NCBI RefSeq assembly: GCF_004323735.1
Contig: NZ_CP036456.1
Coordinates: 25,999 to 89,998, forward strand
Direction of reading: 5' to 3'
DNA: 64,000 nucleotides
DNA from: Streptomonospora litoralis
GTDB taxonomy: Bacteria > Actinomycetota > Actinomycetes > Streptosporangiales > Streptosporangiaceae
Both the position numbers and the translations under genes were made by a program. Of the stretch, positions 8,257 to 16,814 are shown one piece after another. The notes below the pieces were generated by a model that was given only the letters and a program-made list of their open reading frames with translations, did no database searches and was not told the origin of the DNA. Each line of letters starts with the position of its first letter. The stretch's first letter is position 1.

Positions 8257-11200
8257 GCGTTGGCCCCCTTGCCGAATGCGATCTGAACGTTGCCGCCGCC
8301 CTCGATGCGGGTGATCTTGCGGATGCGGCGCCGCAGTTCGGCGTCGCCGCCTTCGAGGTCGATGACGATGCGGATGGGTTCGGCGCCGACGGGTTCGGGG
8401 GCGCCGGTGCCGTTGTAGGCCAGCGAGTACCCGACGGGGAGGTAGCCGCCCGTGTCGTAGGTCGCCGAGGGCAGGATCTGGCGCAGCGCCGCAATGTGGT
8501 CGGCCGGCTGCCCCTCCCAGCCTTTGTCCTGCATCACGAAGTCGGCCGGGTCGATGAGTCCGCCCATGGCGTAGCCCGGCCAGTCGGGCCGGAAGATCGC
8601 CCCGCCGGAGCGGGTGGAGCGGCGGACGTTGTTGCCTTCGTTGCCGCCGATCCGGTACCGCTCGGGGTCGTTAACGGTGTTAACGTGCGACGTGCCGTAG
8701 ACGGCGACGTCGCCGGGTTTCTTCTGCGACTCGGAGACGCGCCGCATCCCGGAGGTGTAGTAGTCACCGGTCCAGGCGGTACGCGAGGCGCCCTTCAGCG
8801 CGCTGCTGTTCTTGGTCTTGTCGAACAGCCAGCTCACGTACATCGCGCACCACGGCGACCCTGCCATGCCGTACCAGTCCGTGATGGCGTTGCGGTTCGA
8901 CCCGGGCGGGTTCTCGGGGAAGCGGCCCACGGTGCGCTGCGCCAGCTCGACGACGGCCTTGGCGCCCTTGCCGATCTCCAGGTCCTCGCGGTGCGCCTTG
9001 ATCTGCGCGCTGATGGCCCGGTTCCAGTGGCGGACGTCGTGGAAGCCCTGCCCGTGCAGGTCGTTGCCGGTGCCGTACCGGTTCGCGGTCGCGGCGGCCA
9101 TCCCGTTCAGCGCACGGTTTCCGGCGGCGACCACACCGCCCCGGTTGTCCCAGGAGTCCTTGCCCAGCTCCCGGAACCGGTTGGCGAGCCCGACGACACC
9201 ACCGCTCGCGAATCCTTCCAGCAGGAGTTTCCCGGCGTCGCCGCCCAGCCGGTTCGCGGAGTCGATGAACGACCGGCCGCCGAGGCTGGTGGTGGCCTGC
9301 GGGGTGAGGACCCCTTCGCCGTCGCGCACGGCGGCGAGCCGGTTGTCCTTGGAGGAGTACCCGGCCAACTTCCCGCCGCCGGTCAGGTCGACCATGCCGC
9401 CCTGGTCGAAGCCGGGCACCTTGCCCATCGTGGACAGGCCCGGCACCTTGCGGGCGATGGTGTTCCACACGCCCCGCAACCCTTTGTTCACGACCGGGTC
9501 GATGACGTACCGGACCGGGGCGGCGGCGGCCTGGCGCAGCCGCCCCCAGGACGCGTGGACCCCCACCACGGTCGCCCGGAAATTCTGCAGGACGCCCTTG
9601 CGCATGTGGGTCGTCGCATCCAGCAGCATCGACACCAGCGACCGCGACCCCGACTGCAGCGCCCGCACCATCGCGAAGAAGCTCTTGGTCGAGTCGGCGG
9701 CCATGTCGTCGAACGCGCCTGTGAACCCGCGCGCGAGCACGGCCGCCAGCCGCAGGCTCTGGGTGACCAGCTGCCCGATCGAGCCCAGGATGGTGGCGGC
9801 CAGCGCCCGGACGAGCGCGGTCGAGCCCTTGCGCAGCGCCACCAGCGTCAGCAGCACCGAGGACCGCAGCACCGCGACCTGGGTGGTCATCGCCGCGGCC
9901 ATCAGCCGGGTCTGCTCGATGGCCTTCGTGTTCATCCCGGTGACCTGGTCACCCACCCCGGAGGGCAGCTTCTTGGTCTCCCCGATGATCTCGGAGACCA
10001 TGTCCGGGATGATCGAGTTGCCGACCAGCTCGTCGTAGAGGCCGCGCGCCTTATCCAGCGCCTTGTCCTTCATCTCGCCGAACTTCTCGCCGACGACGGT
10101 GACCATCTCCGTCAGCTGGCCGATGACGACCTGGACGATGGCGATGAACATGGTCCGGACGATGTTGAGCAGCTGTCGGCCCGCCTCCACCGCGGACTGA
10201 GCCAGCGCCCCCATGGCCTTGCCGTAGGCGCGGAGCAGAGCCAGCCCGACCTGGGCGACCATGCCGGGCACGGCCTTGGCCAGCTCGAACAGGACGGTGC
10301 CCAGCGCGCCGATGAGCCGCGGCCCCCAGTCCTCCTCGACGTGGGTGGCCAGCTTGCCTGGGGCGTCCTCCTCCTTGAGGCCCTTCACCGTTTTGTCGGG
10401 AACGCCGGTAGCCCAGTCGACGAACTTCTTGGTGAGCTTGGTCAGCTTCTCCGGCAATCCCTCGGCGAAGCCCTCGATCCAGGCCACGAATTTGTCGGTC
10501 CAGGACTGCAGCCGTATGGGCAGGGTGTCGGCGAAGCCCTGGATCCAGGTGGTGATCTTGCGGGTCCAGGAGTCGAGCTTGGCGGGCAGGTCGGCGGCGA
10601 AGTCCTCGACCCAGTAGGTGAGCTTCCACCCCCAGGAGTCGAACTTGGCCTTCGTCTTCTCCCAGAGGCCGCCGGCCCAGTCGCCCAGCTTCTGCGTCCA
10701 CGACGCCAGCCGGCCCGGCATTTTCGCGGCCTCGTCGACGAACCAGCCCCCCAGGGACCGGCCGACCCCGGACAGCTTCGTGCGCACCGTCTCCGACAGG
10801 CCGCCCGCCCAGTCGGTGAACGCGACCGTCCACGTGGGCAGGTTGTCCTTGATGTCGGATGGGACGCCGCGGATCCAGCCGATGAGGTCGTCGCGCAGCT
10901 CGCCGAGCTTGGTGTGCCACTGGTCGAGCAGGTCGCCGTACCACTCCAGGAACGCGGGGATCCACTCGGTGGCCAGCGCGTCGGCGATCTCGGGGGCGGC
11001 GTCGGCCAACCAGCTCGACACCGAGCCCGGCAGTTGCCAGAACCACAGCTTCAGGGCCTGCCAGATGAGCTTGCCCGCCGTGGAGAACAACGCGACGAGG
11101 TAGTCCGCGCCGCCCTTGGCGGCCTCCTTTGCGCCGTCCCAGGCTTTGGACCAGTCGCCCTCGATGAGGCCGGTGACCAGGTCGATCGCGCCGCGCAACT

Positions 11201-13286
11201 GGCGGATGATGGCGCCGCCCCAGTCGGCGGCGAAGTCCTTGGCGAGTTCGATCTTGTCGGCGGCCTGCTCCCACACCCACGACCAGCGGCCCTCGAACGC
11301 TTCGGCGCCCTTGCGCAGCTCGTTCAGCCACCCGACGATCCGCTCGATGTGGGGTTCGGTGGCGTCGCGCAGTTCGCGCCACCCGTCCACCAGGACGGGC
11401 CACAGGTCCGAGCGGAACCAGTCGGCGACGGCCCCCGCGGCGTCGCCGACCTTCTCCCAGACCCCGGTGACGATCTCCCGGAAAGTTTCGGAGCGTTTCC
11501 AGGCGAGGGCGAGGGCGGCGGCCAAAGCGGCCAGCGCGCCGATGATCAGCCCGATGGGGGAGAGCACCACCCCCAGGGCGGCGGTGACCCCGGCGATGAT
11601 CGCCTTGCCCGCCAGTAGCGCCGCGACTACGACGGTGATGGCGCCGGCGAGCATCCCCACCACTTCCAGCACCGGTTTGATGGCGGCCTCGTGCTCCTCA
11701 AGGAACCCGGTGACGCCGCGCACGGCGCCGGAGAACATGTCGACCAAAGCGGTGGCGCCATCCAGGACACCCATGTCGCCGATCGCGAGGAACAGGCCCT
11801 CCATGGCGGAGGTGGCGCCTTTCAGAGCCCCCTGCAGCCCGGACATCTTGATGTCGGCCATCCGCTTGGCCGCACCCTCGGAATCGCGCAGCTTGCCGGT
11901 GAAGCTGTCGAGTTCGTCGCCGCCCTGGCGCAGCAGCGCGATCATCGCCGGCCCGGACTCGACCCCGAACAGGTTCATCATGTCGGCGGTGCCGGCGCCG
12001 GCCGCCTCCAGGTCGCGCATGATGTCGGCCATCGGCCGCAGGTCACCGTTGGCCTTGGTGACCGTGACCCCGAGCGCGTCCAGCGTTTCCTGCACTTTGG
12101 CGGTGGGGCGGATGAGGTAGGACAGGGCGCCCCGCAGCGCGGTGCCCGCGTTCTCGCCCTTGATGCCGGCGTTGGCGAAGGTTCCCATCACGGCCGCGGT
12201 TTCCTCCAACGACATTCCCGCGCTGGAGGCGATGGGGCCGACGTATTTGAACCCGTAGCCCAGCTCCTCGACGTTGGTGTTCGCGTTGCTCGCGGTGGAG
12301 GCCAGCACGTCGTTGAGGCGGCCGAGCTGGGACACCTCCAGTCCCATCCCGGAGAGGATGTTGGTGGAGATGTCGGCGGCGCGCGCCAGCTCCATCCCGC
12401 TCGCGGCGGCCAGATCGAGGGTGCCGGGCAGCGCCTCCATCGACTCGTGCGCCGACAAACCGGCCTGCGAAAGGAACCCGAGGGCGTTGGCGGCCTCGGT
12501 CGCCGAGAACATCGTCGTCGACCCCAGCTCGCGGGCCAGGTCCGACATGGCCTGGAACTCCTGCCCCGTCGCCCCCGAGATCGCCTTCACGTTGTTCATG
12601 GCGGCTTCGAAGTCCTTCGAGGCGGTCAACACGCTGGCGCCCATGGCGGCGGCCGCGGTTCCGGCGAGCATCGGCAGCCCGCCGAACGCCCCGGCGAGCC
12701 CGGCCAGCCCCATCGTCATGCCGCCGGTGAACGACGCGCCGCCGGCGCGGCCCAGCCCGCCCAGCGGGGCGGTGGCCTGCTGGGTGCCGCTGCCCAACCC
12801 TTGGCCGATGCCGGCGGCCGCCAACTCCCCGCTGTTGATGAACCGGCCGCGGGAGTCGCGGATGCGGCCGTCGGCGCCCCGCACCCACCCGCGCGCAGCC
12901 AGGTCGCCGCCCCGGCTGAACGCCTGGGAGGTGTCGCCCATGGCCTGCGCGGCGGTCGTGCGCATTGTCTGGGCGACGCCGGAGGACACCGCCTCGTCCA
13001 TGCCGGACACGAATGAGGACCCGGTGGCGGTGCCGGCCTTGATGAACCGGCCCTTGGAGTCGCGGATCCGCCGGGCTGAGCGCTCGGTGGTCTGCTCGAC
13101 GCCGCGGGTGGTCTCCTTCTCGAACGCGGCGGTGAACCCGCCGCCCGAGGACCGTCCGGCGCGGGTCGCGGACTGCTCCACCTGGTGCAGCGTCCTGCGG
13201 GTCTGGCGGGTCAGCCGACGCATGTCGCGGTCGAACGCCTTGACGTCGGCATCCAGCACGACCGTCAGCTCTTCGAGCGTCGACAC
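8253..13286 (-). CDS. Tape measure protein with C-terminal CHAP-like domain
   Basis: 1677 residues, consistent with a tail of roughly 250 nm at about 1.5 angstrom per residue. It starts at a GTG with a purine-rich Shine-Dalgarno sequence. About residues 200-420 match the TP901-type tape measure core (ALGFLSQAGLSAHESMEALP, GTALRGALSYLIRPTAKVQ). Hydrophobic helices and long tryptophan-containing repeats follow. Near residues 1455-1560, SPWCAMYVSWLF and KKPGDVAVYGTSHV resemble the catalytic Cys and His regions of CHAP peptidoglycan hydrolases, with the Cys near residue 1478. The domain could open the wall during genome entry. The tape measure role is firm; hydrolase activity is inferred. Confidence 0.92.
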   Translation of the reverse strand: MSTLEELTVVLDADVKAFDRDMRRLTRQTRRTLHQVEQSATRAGRSSGGGFTAAFEKETTRGVEQTTERSARRIRDSKGRFIKAGTATGSSFVSGMDEAVSSGVAQTMRTTAAQAMGDTSQAFSRGGDLAARGWVRGADGRIRDSRGRFINSGELAAAGIGQGLGSGTQQATAPLGGLGRAGGASFTGGMTMGLAGLAGAFGGLPMLAGTAAAAMGASVLTASKDFEAAMNNVKAISGATGQEFQAMSDLARELGSTTMFSATEAANALGFLSQAGLSAHESMEALPGTLDLAAASGMELARAADISTNILSGMGLEVSQLGRLNDVLASTASNANTNVEELGYGFKYVGPIASSAGMSLEETAAVMGTFANAGIKGENAGTALRGALSYLIRPTAKVQETLDALGVTVTKANGDLRPMADIMRDLEAAGAGTADMMNLFGVESGPAMIALLRQGGDELDSFTGKLRDSEGAAKRMADIKMSGLQGALKGATSAMEGLFLAIGDMGVLDGATALVDMFSGAVRGVTGFLEEHEAAIKPVLEVVGMLAGAITVVVAALLAGKAIIAGVTAALGVVLSPIGLIIGALAALAAALALAWKRSETFREIVTGVWEKVGDAAGAVADWFRSDLWPVLVDGWRELRDATEPHIERIVGWLNELRKGAEAFEGRWSWVWEQAADKIELAKDFAADWGGAIIRQLRGAIDLVTGLIEGDWSKAWDGAKEAAKGGADYLVALFSTAGKLIWQALKLWFWQLPGSVSSWLADAAPEIADALATEWIPAFLEWYGDLLDQWHTKLGELRDDLIGWIRGVPSDIKDNLPTWTVAFTDWAGGLSETVRTKLSGVGRSLGGWFVDEAAKMPGRLASWTQKLGDWAGGLWEKTKAKFDSWGWKLTYWVEDFAADLPAKLDSWTRKITTWIQGFADTLPIRLQSWTDKFVAWIEGFAEGLPEKLTKLTKKFVDWATGVPDKTVKGLKEEDAPGKLATHVEEDWGPRLIGALGTVLFELAKAVPGMVAQVGLALLRAYGKAMGALAQSAVEAGRQLLNIVRTMFIAIVQVVIGQLTEMVTVVGEKFGEMKDKALDKARGLYDELVGNSIIPDMVSEIIGETKKLPSGVGDQVTGMNTKAIEQTRLMAAAMTTQVAVLRSSVLLTLVALRKGSTALVRALAATILGSIGQLVTQSLRLAAVLARGFTGAFDDMAADSTKSFFAMVRALQSGSRSLVSMLLDATTHMRKGVLQNFRATVVGVHASWGRLRQAAAAPVRYVIDPVVNKGLRGVWNTIARKVPGLSTMGKVPGFDQGGMVDLTGGGKLAGYSSKDNRLAAVRDGEGVLTPQATTSLGGRSFIDSANRLGGDAGKLLLEGFASGGVVGLANRFRELGKDSWDNRGGVVAAGNRALNGMAAATANRYGTGNDLHGQGFHDVRHWNRAISAQIKAHREDLEIGKGAKAVVELAQRTVGRFPENPPGSNRNAITDWYGMAGSPWCAMYVSWLFDKTKNSSALKGASRTAWTGDYYTSGMRRVSESQKKPGDVAVYGTSHVNTVNDPERYRIGGNEGNNVRRSTRSGGAIFRPDWPGYAMGGLIDPADFVMQDKGWEGQPADHIAALRQILPSATYDTGGYLPVGYSLAYNGTGAPEPVGAEPIRIVIDLEGGDAELRRRIRKITRIEGGGNVQIAFGKGANA

Positions 13287-13299
13287 CCCGCCCCCTTTC

Positions 13300-13641
13300 T
13301 CAGTCGCTTTTGCCGCCGAACTTCTCGGTCAGGGCCTTCAGCAGGCTCTTCTGCTGCTCGGGCGTCTGGCGCTTGTCGGACCCGGCGCGCTTGCCCCACT
13401 TCGGGATGAAGTCCTCCGCGGTGAGCCTCTTCCTGCGTTTCCCTTTCTTCTCTTGGGTGAGCATGGTGGTGACCCGCTCGGCGACAATCCCGGTGAGGAT
13501 GTCGTCGCGTGACCGGTCCAACGGGCCCTCCAATTGTTGGAAGGCAGCCCATGAGGTCAGTTCACGCGCCGGCATCTCCTGAAGAAGGGCCTTGTGGGTG
13601 TATCCCAGGGACGCGGCTAGTCGGTATCGAAATCGCTTCCC
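13300..13641 (-). CDS. Tail assembly chaperone, second frame (probable -1 frameshift extension)
   Basis: This reading frame lies just before the tape measure and encodes LAASLGYTHKALLQEM, then ARELTSWAAFQQLEGPLD, then a lysine-rich end. It resembles the T part of gpG/gpGT-type tail chaperones (ARELT-W-AF motif). It has no good ribosome binding site and is open in the -1 frame throughout the overlap with the upstream chaperone gene, so it is probably made as a fusion by ribosomal slippage. A weak candidate slip site, GGGAAGC, lies at 13641-13635. An independent start at the ATG of MPARELT is the alternative. Confidence 0.7.
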   Translation of the reverse strand, partial: GKRFRYRLAASLGYTHKALLQEMPARELTSWAAFQQLEGPLDRSRDDILTGIVAERVTTMLTQEKKGKRRKRLTAEDFIPKWGKRAGSDKRQTPEQQKSLLKALTEKFGGKSD

Positions 13642-14039
13642 TGGGTCACGTCGAAATCCTCGATCTCCTCCTCGACCGCGCCGGGCGCGAGCCCGGAAAG
13701 CCGGAAAGCTGCGTCGCGGATGCGAAGGATGGGCTTGGACGACTTCGAGCCGAGCGTCTTGACGTCGGACTCGCTGAACACCGGGTCGCTGGAGTGCTCG
13801 GAGCCGACGCACCAGATCACGGTCTTCAGCGCGATTTGGCCGATGCGTTCGTAGCCGCGGCCGGTCTGGTTGACCTCCAGCATCGTGGACTCCACCCGGG
13901 AGCGCTGGGAGGCGCTCATCGGGTAGACACGCACCCACGCGTCCTCGGTGGCGCCCTTCTTGCGCCACTCGTTGACCTTCACATCCTCGAAGTCGTCCTC
14001 TTCGGCTTCCAGGATCTCTTCACGGCCGAGAAACGCCAC
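13617..14039 (-). CDS. Tail assembly chaperone (gpG-like)
   Basis: 140 residues. I chose the GTG at 14039 because GAGGAGG lies 9 nt upstream, after the tail tube stop. An acidic segment (EILEAEEDDFEDVKVNEW) is followed by a helical body, the usual look of the first tail chaperone gene between tail tube and tape measure. Lambda gpG-type proteins bind the tape measure during tail assembly, with the longer slipped product present at a few percent. Confidence 0.8.
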   Translation of the reverse strand: MAFLGREEILEAEEDDFEDVKVNEWRKKGATEDAWVRVYPMSASQRSRVESTMLEVNQTGRGYERIGQIALKTVIWCVGSEHSSDPVFSESDVKTLGSKSSKPILRIRDAAFRLSGLAPGAVEEEIEDFDVTQGSDFDTD

Positions 14040-14040
14040 T

Positions 14041-14463
14041 TTACGATGCCTCCTCGAAATACGGTTTTCCACTGATTTTGAACGTGAAGCTGCAGGACAT
14101 GGCGTCCTCGAAGGGGAATTCCATGCCCATGTTCGTGAGGAACCCGGAGAAGTTCCAGATTCCGCCGGGGGTTTCCGGAAGGACGATGCGGTAGTTGCGG
14201 GTGAGCGCGTCCTCGAAGTCGTCCTGCAGCGGGTTGTGGATATTCGGGTCGTAACGCACCTCGAACGACACTTCGCCGCCGTCCTTGAGGCCGCCGACGA
14301 ATTCGCGGTAGCCGTTGGGGGACTGGTGGGAGGTGGTCTCGATGGTCTCCCGCTCCTGCTCGGGGCCACTGATGTCGGTGGCTTCACCGACCATGTCGAA
14401 CGATTCGGGGTCGCCGCCGTCACCCCGCTCGAACCGGGTGCCGAACGCGTTGTATCCAGCCAC
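14041..14463 (-). CDS. Major tail (tube) protein
   Basis: 140 residues from a GTG start giving AGYNAFGTRFERGDG, typical of actinophage tube proteins; GGAGG lies 8-9 nt upstream, which makes this start better than the ATG or GTG further out (14478, 14481). The protein is beta-rich (EVSFEVRYDPNIHN, SCSFTFKISGKPYF). Its place between tail terminator and chaperones fits the subunit that polymerises into the tail tube. About 120 nt separate it from the terminator gene, with only short inverted repeats visible there. Confidence 0.85.
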   Translation of the reverse strand: MAGYNAFGTRFERGDGGDPESFDMVGEATDISGPEQERETIETTSHQSPNGYREFVGGLKDGGEVSFEVRYDPNIHNPLQDDFEDALTRNYRIVLPETPGGIWNFSGFLTNMGMEFPFEDAMSCSFTFKISGKPYFEEAS

Positions 14464-14586
14464 TTTGTGGACCTCCATCACGGATCGTGTGTGGACGTCC
14501 CAGGTGGGGCGGGCCCCCTCCCAGACCTGGGAGCAGGGAGGGAGACCCTTCCTCCGGTGATCAGCCGAAGGTGCTTGTCGGGCCGC

Positions 14587-15012
14587 CTAGGGCGGCTGCT
14601 GCTCGGTGTGCACCACCAGCTCCAGCGGCACGTGCCGGACCAGGGGGTCGGGGTCGCGCATCGGCTGGGCGGTGGCCAGCCGTACGGACCGCACCCGGTG
14701 GCCGGCGACCACCAGGTGGCGCTCCTGGTGGTCGAACAACCGAACCAGGTCGCCCGTGATGCGGTTGGCCTCGGCGAAACCGCCGCGGCCGCGGGTCCAC
14801 ACGTGCAGCGTCTGGCGCACCCGCCGCCCGAATCTCCCGTGCACGTTGTCGGGCGACTCGAACGCCTCGCCGACCGTGACATAGGGGTGGGGCTGGTCCT
14901 CGGGGACGTAGTCCCACACCGCCACGTCGAGGTGTTCCTCGCACCGGGCGACGATCGCGACCTGCAGCGGCCCCAGCGCGGATTCGGCGACGGGGGTCTC
15001 CTGGAAGCTCAC
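14587..15012 (-). CDS. Tail terminator / tail completion protein
   Basis: 141 residues with the look of DUF3168-type tail terminators: an N-terminal helix (LGPLQVAIVARCEE), then YVTVGEAFESPDNV, QTLHVWTRGRGG and VRLFDHQE. These proteins cap the tail tube and join it to the head. It is coupled by ATGA to the HK97 gp10-like gene before it and precedes the tube gene, the canonical order. Confidence 0.8.
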   Translation of the reverse strand: MSFQETPVAESALGPLQVAIVARCEEHLDVAVWDYVPEDQPHPYVTVGEAFESPDNVHGRFGRRVRQTLHVWTRGRGGFAEANRITGDLVRLFDHQERHLVVAGHRVRSVRLATAQPMRDPDPLVRHVPLELVVHTEQQPP

Positions 15013-15407
15013 CAGCGCGACCTCCTCGACCCGCGGCGCCGGTCCATCTCCTCACGCACATGCATCCGCACCCGCTCGGGGAACAGCCGGCGTTCGGCCT
15101 CAGCGACCGGGCGGATGTAGGGCTGGGCCGGCATCCGCGACGTGCCGAACTCCTGGAAGATCGCGTAGTCGATCCAGTCGCCCGGCCCCGCCCTGGCGGT
15201 CAGCCCGTCGTTGACCAGCTCGTAGTCGATGGAGTCGCGCAGCGCCCCGGTGCGCACCGGCGCAAGGTTGCGCATCCCCGTGCGCATGGCCTTGCCGGAG
15301 GCCTCCACCGCGGTGCGGGTGCCGCGCTTGACCGCCGGCCGCAGCTGCTTCAGCCGGTCGGTCAGCTTGTCGGCGCCGCGGATCTCGACACTCACCCGCC
15401 CCGGCAT
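15009..15407 (-). CDS. HK97 gp10-like head-tail connector
   Basis: 132 residues. AMRTGMRNLAPVRTGALRDSI followed by WIDYAIFQEFGTSRMPAQPYIRP is the classic signature of the HK97 gp10 / minor capsid family. It acts at the head-tail joint. The gene starts immediately after the stop of the preceding head-closure gene and overlaps the tail terminator by ATGA. Confidence 0.9.
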   Translation of the reverse strand: MPGRVSVEIRGADKLTDRLKQLRPAVKRGTRTAVEASGKAMRTGMRNLAPVRTGALRDSIDYELVNDGLTARAGPGDWIDYAIFQEFGTSRMPAQPYIRPVAEAERRLFPERVRMHVREEMDRRRGSRRSRW

Positions 15408-15776
15408 CTACGACACCTCCTCGACGGTGGGTTCGGGCTGGTGCACCTCGACGTCCAACCGCAGGTAGGCGTCCTCCTCGGAGGGGCGCAGGCGCGCGAC
15501 GACGCGCCGCACCACCCCGGTCACCGGGTCCTCCAGCTCATCGCCGCGGCGCACGTCCTCGTCCGCCTCCACATACACCGGCTGGGTCAGCTCGGCCTGG
15601 CCCTGCTGCGGACCGACCGCGGTGCGCGCCAGCGCCCGCTCCTGCGCGGAGGGCTGGGAGGGGCGCACGTCGACCTTTCCCAGGTGGACGCGGTCCTCGG
15701 ACAGCCCGCCGGAAGGGGTGCGGACGGTCTCGACCCGGTAGTGGTCGAGGGTGAGGTCGAGCAGGTGCGCCACCAT
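15408..15776 (-). CDS. Head closure / head-tail adaptor protein
   Basis: 122 residues starting at the ATG of MVAHLLDLTLDHYRVE. The middle part (LGKVDVRPSQPSAQERALA) and the beta-rich end (DELEDPVTGVVRRVVARLRP) resemble SPP1 gp16-type stoppers that seal the connector after packaging. It sits between the connector genes and gp10, as expected. One nucleotide separates it from the upstream stop. Confidence 0.7.
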   Translation of the reverse strand: MVAHLLDLTLDHYRVETVRTPSGGLSEDRVHLGKVDVRPSQPSAQERALARTAVGPQQGQAELTQPVYVEADEDVRRGDELEDPVTGVVRRVVARLRPSEEDAYLRLDVEVHQPEPTVEEVS

Positions 15777-15777
15777 G

Positions 15778-16341
15778 TCAGCCCCCCGGGTGTTCGGCCT
15801 TGTAGGCGGCGATGATGTCCTCAGGCAGGGTGCCGCGCGCGGGAACGTTCTCGTAGCCCTGGCCCTTGGCCCAGGCGCGCACCTCGGCCTGCGACGGTTC
15901 GGCCCGCTCCGGGGTGGCCTTCGCCGGCTGGTCGCCGACGGACTGGGCGTCGCTCTTGCCCACCGGGCCCTGCGGGCCGCCATCGTCGGTGGTGCCCTTG
16001 TCCCGGTCGGAGGCGTCGTGGTCGCGTTCCCACTTCGCGCGCTCGTTCTCCAGCTTCTGGTCGTATTCGGCACGCACTTGGGCTTCGATGCGGCGGCGCT
16101 CCTCTTCGCGCCGCTCGTGCTCGCGCTGCAGCTCGGTGCGGCGTGTGATCGCCTTGGTGGTGGTGCGCCACCGCCGCGACGACCGCATCGCCTTCAGCAG
16201 CCGCTCCCGGCGAGAGGCATCCCGCCGGGCCATGGCCTTGGCGTTGGAAGTGGGGTAGACGGCGTCGGGCGGTGCGATGTCCTCGGGCTCGTCGTATTCA
16301 ACGACCCGGCCGGTGCGGACGTTTTCGAAGCGGACGCTCAT
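15778..16341 (-). CDS. Structural-region protein with C-terminal Lsr2-like DNA-binding domain
   Basis: 187 residues from the ATG at 16341, which has GGGAG upstream; a TTG at 16347 is the alternative. Residues 1-50 (VRFENVRTGRVVEY) resemble short proteins encoded between capsid and connectors in actinophages. A charged coiled coil follows (about 60-115), then an acidic linker, and the last 35 residues (VRAWAKGQGYENVPARGTLP, then ...IIAAYKAEHPG) match the C-terminal domain of Lsr2, an AT-selective DNA-binding module (WAR-x-G, RG-x-P, AY). Lsr2 proper is a nucleoid protein; this copy sits in the head operon. Its role is unknown. Confidence 0.7.
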   Translation of the reverse strand: MSVRFENVRTGRVVEYDEPEDIAPPDAVYPTSNAKAMARRDASRRERLLKAMRSSRRWRTTTKAITRRTELQREHERREEERRRIEAQVRAEYDQKLENERAKWERDHDASDRDKGTTDDGGPQGPVGKSDAQSVGDQPAKATPERAEPSQAEVRAWAKGQGYENVPARGTLPEDIIAAYKAEHPGG

Positions 16342-16343
16342 GG

Positions 16344-16778
16344 TCAATCTCCCAGGTGAAGTCGGTACGGGGCGGCTGCGGCCTCATCGAGGAGCCGTTG
16401 GGGCATGTCGCCGGCCAGCGGCACGCTGCGGATGTCCTTCAGGCCCACAGCCGCTCGGATCGCAGACATTTCCTCGTCGGTGGCGTAGACGGGCCGCATC
16501 CCCTGGCCCTGCCAGTCACCGATGCGTTCGGAGGACAGGCCGCGGGGGTTGGTGGTGCCGCGCAGGACCATCGCGTGCACGATCAGGCGCACCTCGGCTG
16601 CGGCGGCCGAGGTGGACGTGTGGTCGACGTCGTCCAGCTCGCCTTCGGCGATGCGGCGCACCTCTGCCGAGACCGCCGCGATGACGGCCTCGGCTTGGGC
16701 ACGCTTGTGCTCGGGCAGGGGGCGGGCCCGACCCAGCAGGGTCTCGTGCTGGGTCAGGCTCAGCAGCGCCTCAGCCAC
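16344..16778 (-). CDS. Head-tail connector (gp6/gp8-like adaptor)
   Basis: 144 residues, largely helical. The N-terminal half (RAQAEAVIAAVSAEVRRI) and SAAAAEVRLIVHAMVLRG, plus RGLSSERIGDW, fit the helical adaptor that docks under the portal in siphoviruses. It lies directly after the major capsid gene, where this connector is normally found. Confidence 0.7.
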   Translation of the reverse strand: MAEALLSLTQHETLLGRARPLPEHKRAQAEAVIAAVSAEVRRIAEGELDDVDHTSTSAAAAEVRLIVHAMVLRGTTNPRGLSSERIGDWQGQGMRPVYATDEEMSAIRAAVGLKDIRSVPLAGDMPQRLLDEAAAAPYRLHLGD

Positions 16779-16814
16779 GTCCGCCCCCTTCTCCGCGTGG
16801 CTGGCGGGGGCGGG

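Noticed and set aside
6271..8286. 671-codon plus-strand frame opposite the minor tail protein
   Set aside because: Antisense shadow of a strongly recognised minor tail gene; low-complexity sequence and no ribosome binding site.
8496..11618. 1040-codon open frame opposite the tape measure
   Set aside because: Composition is typical of a GC-rich antisense frame (G, A, P, R, L-heavy), it has no domain, and the other strand has a clear tape measure.
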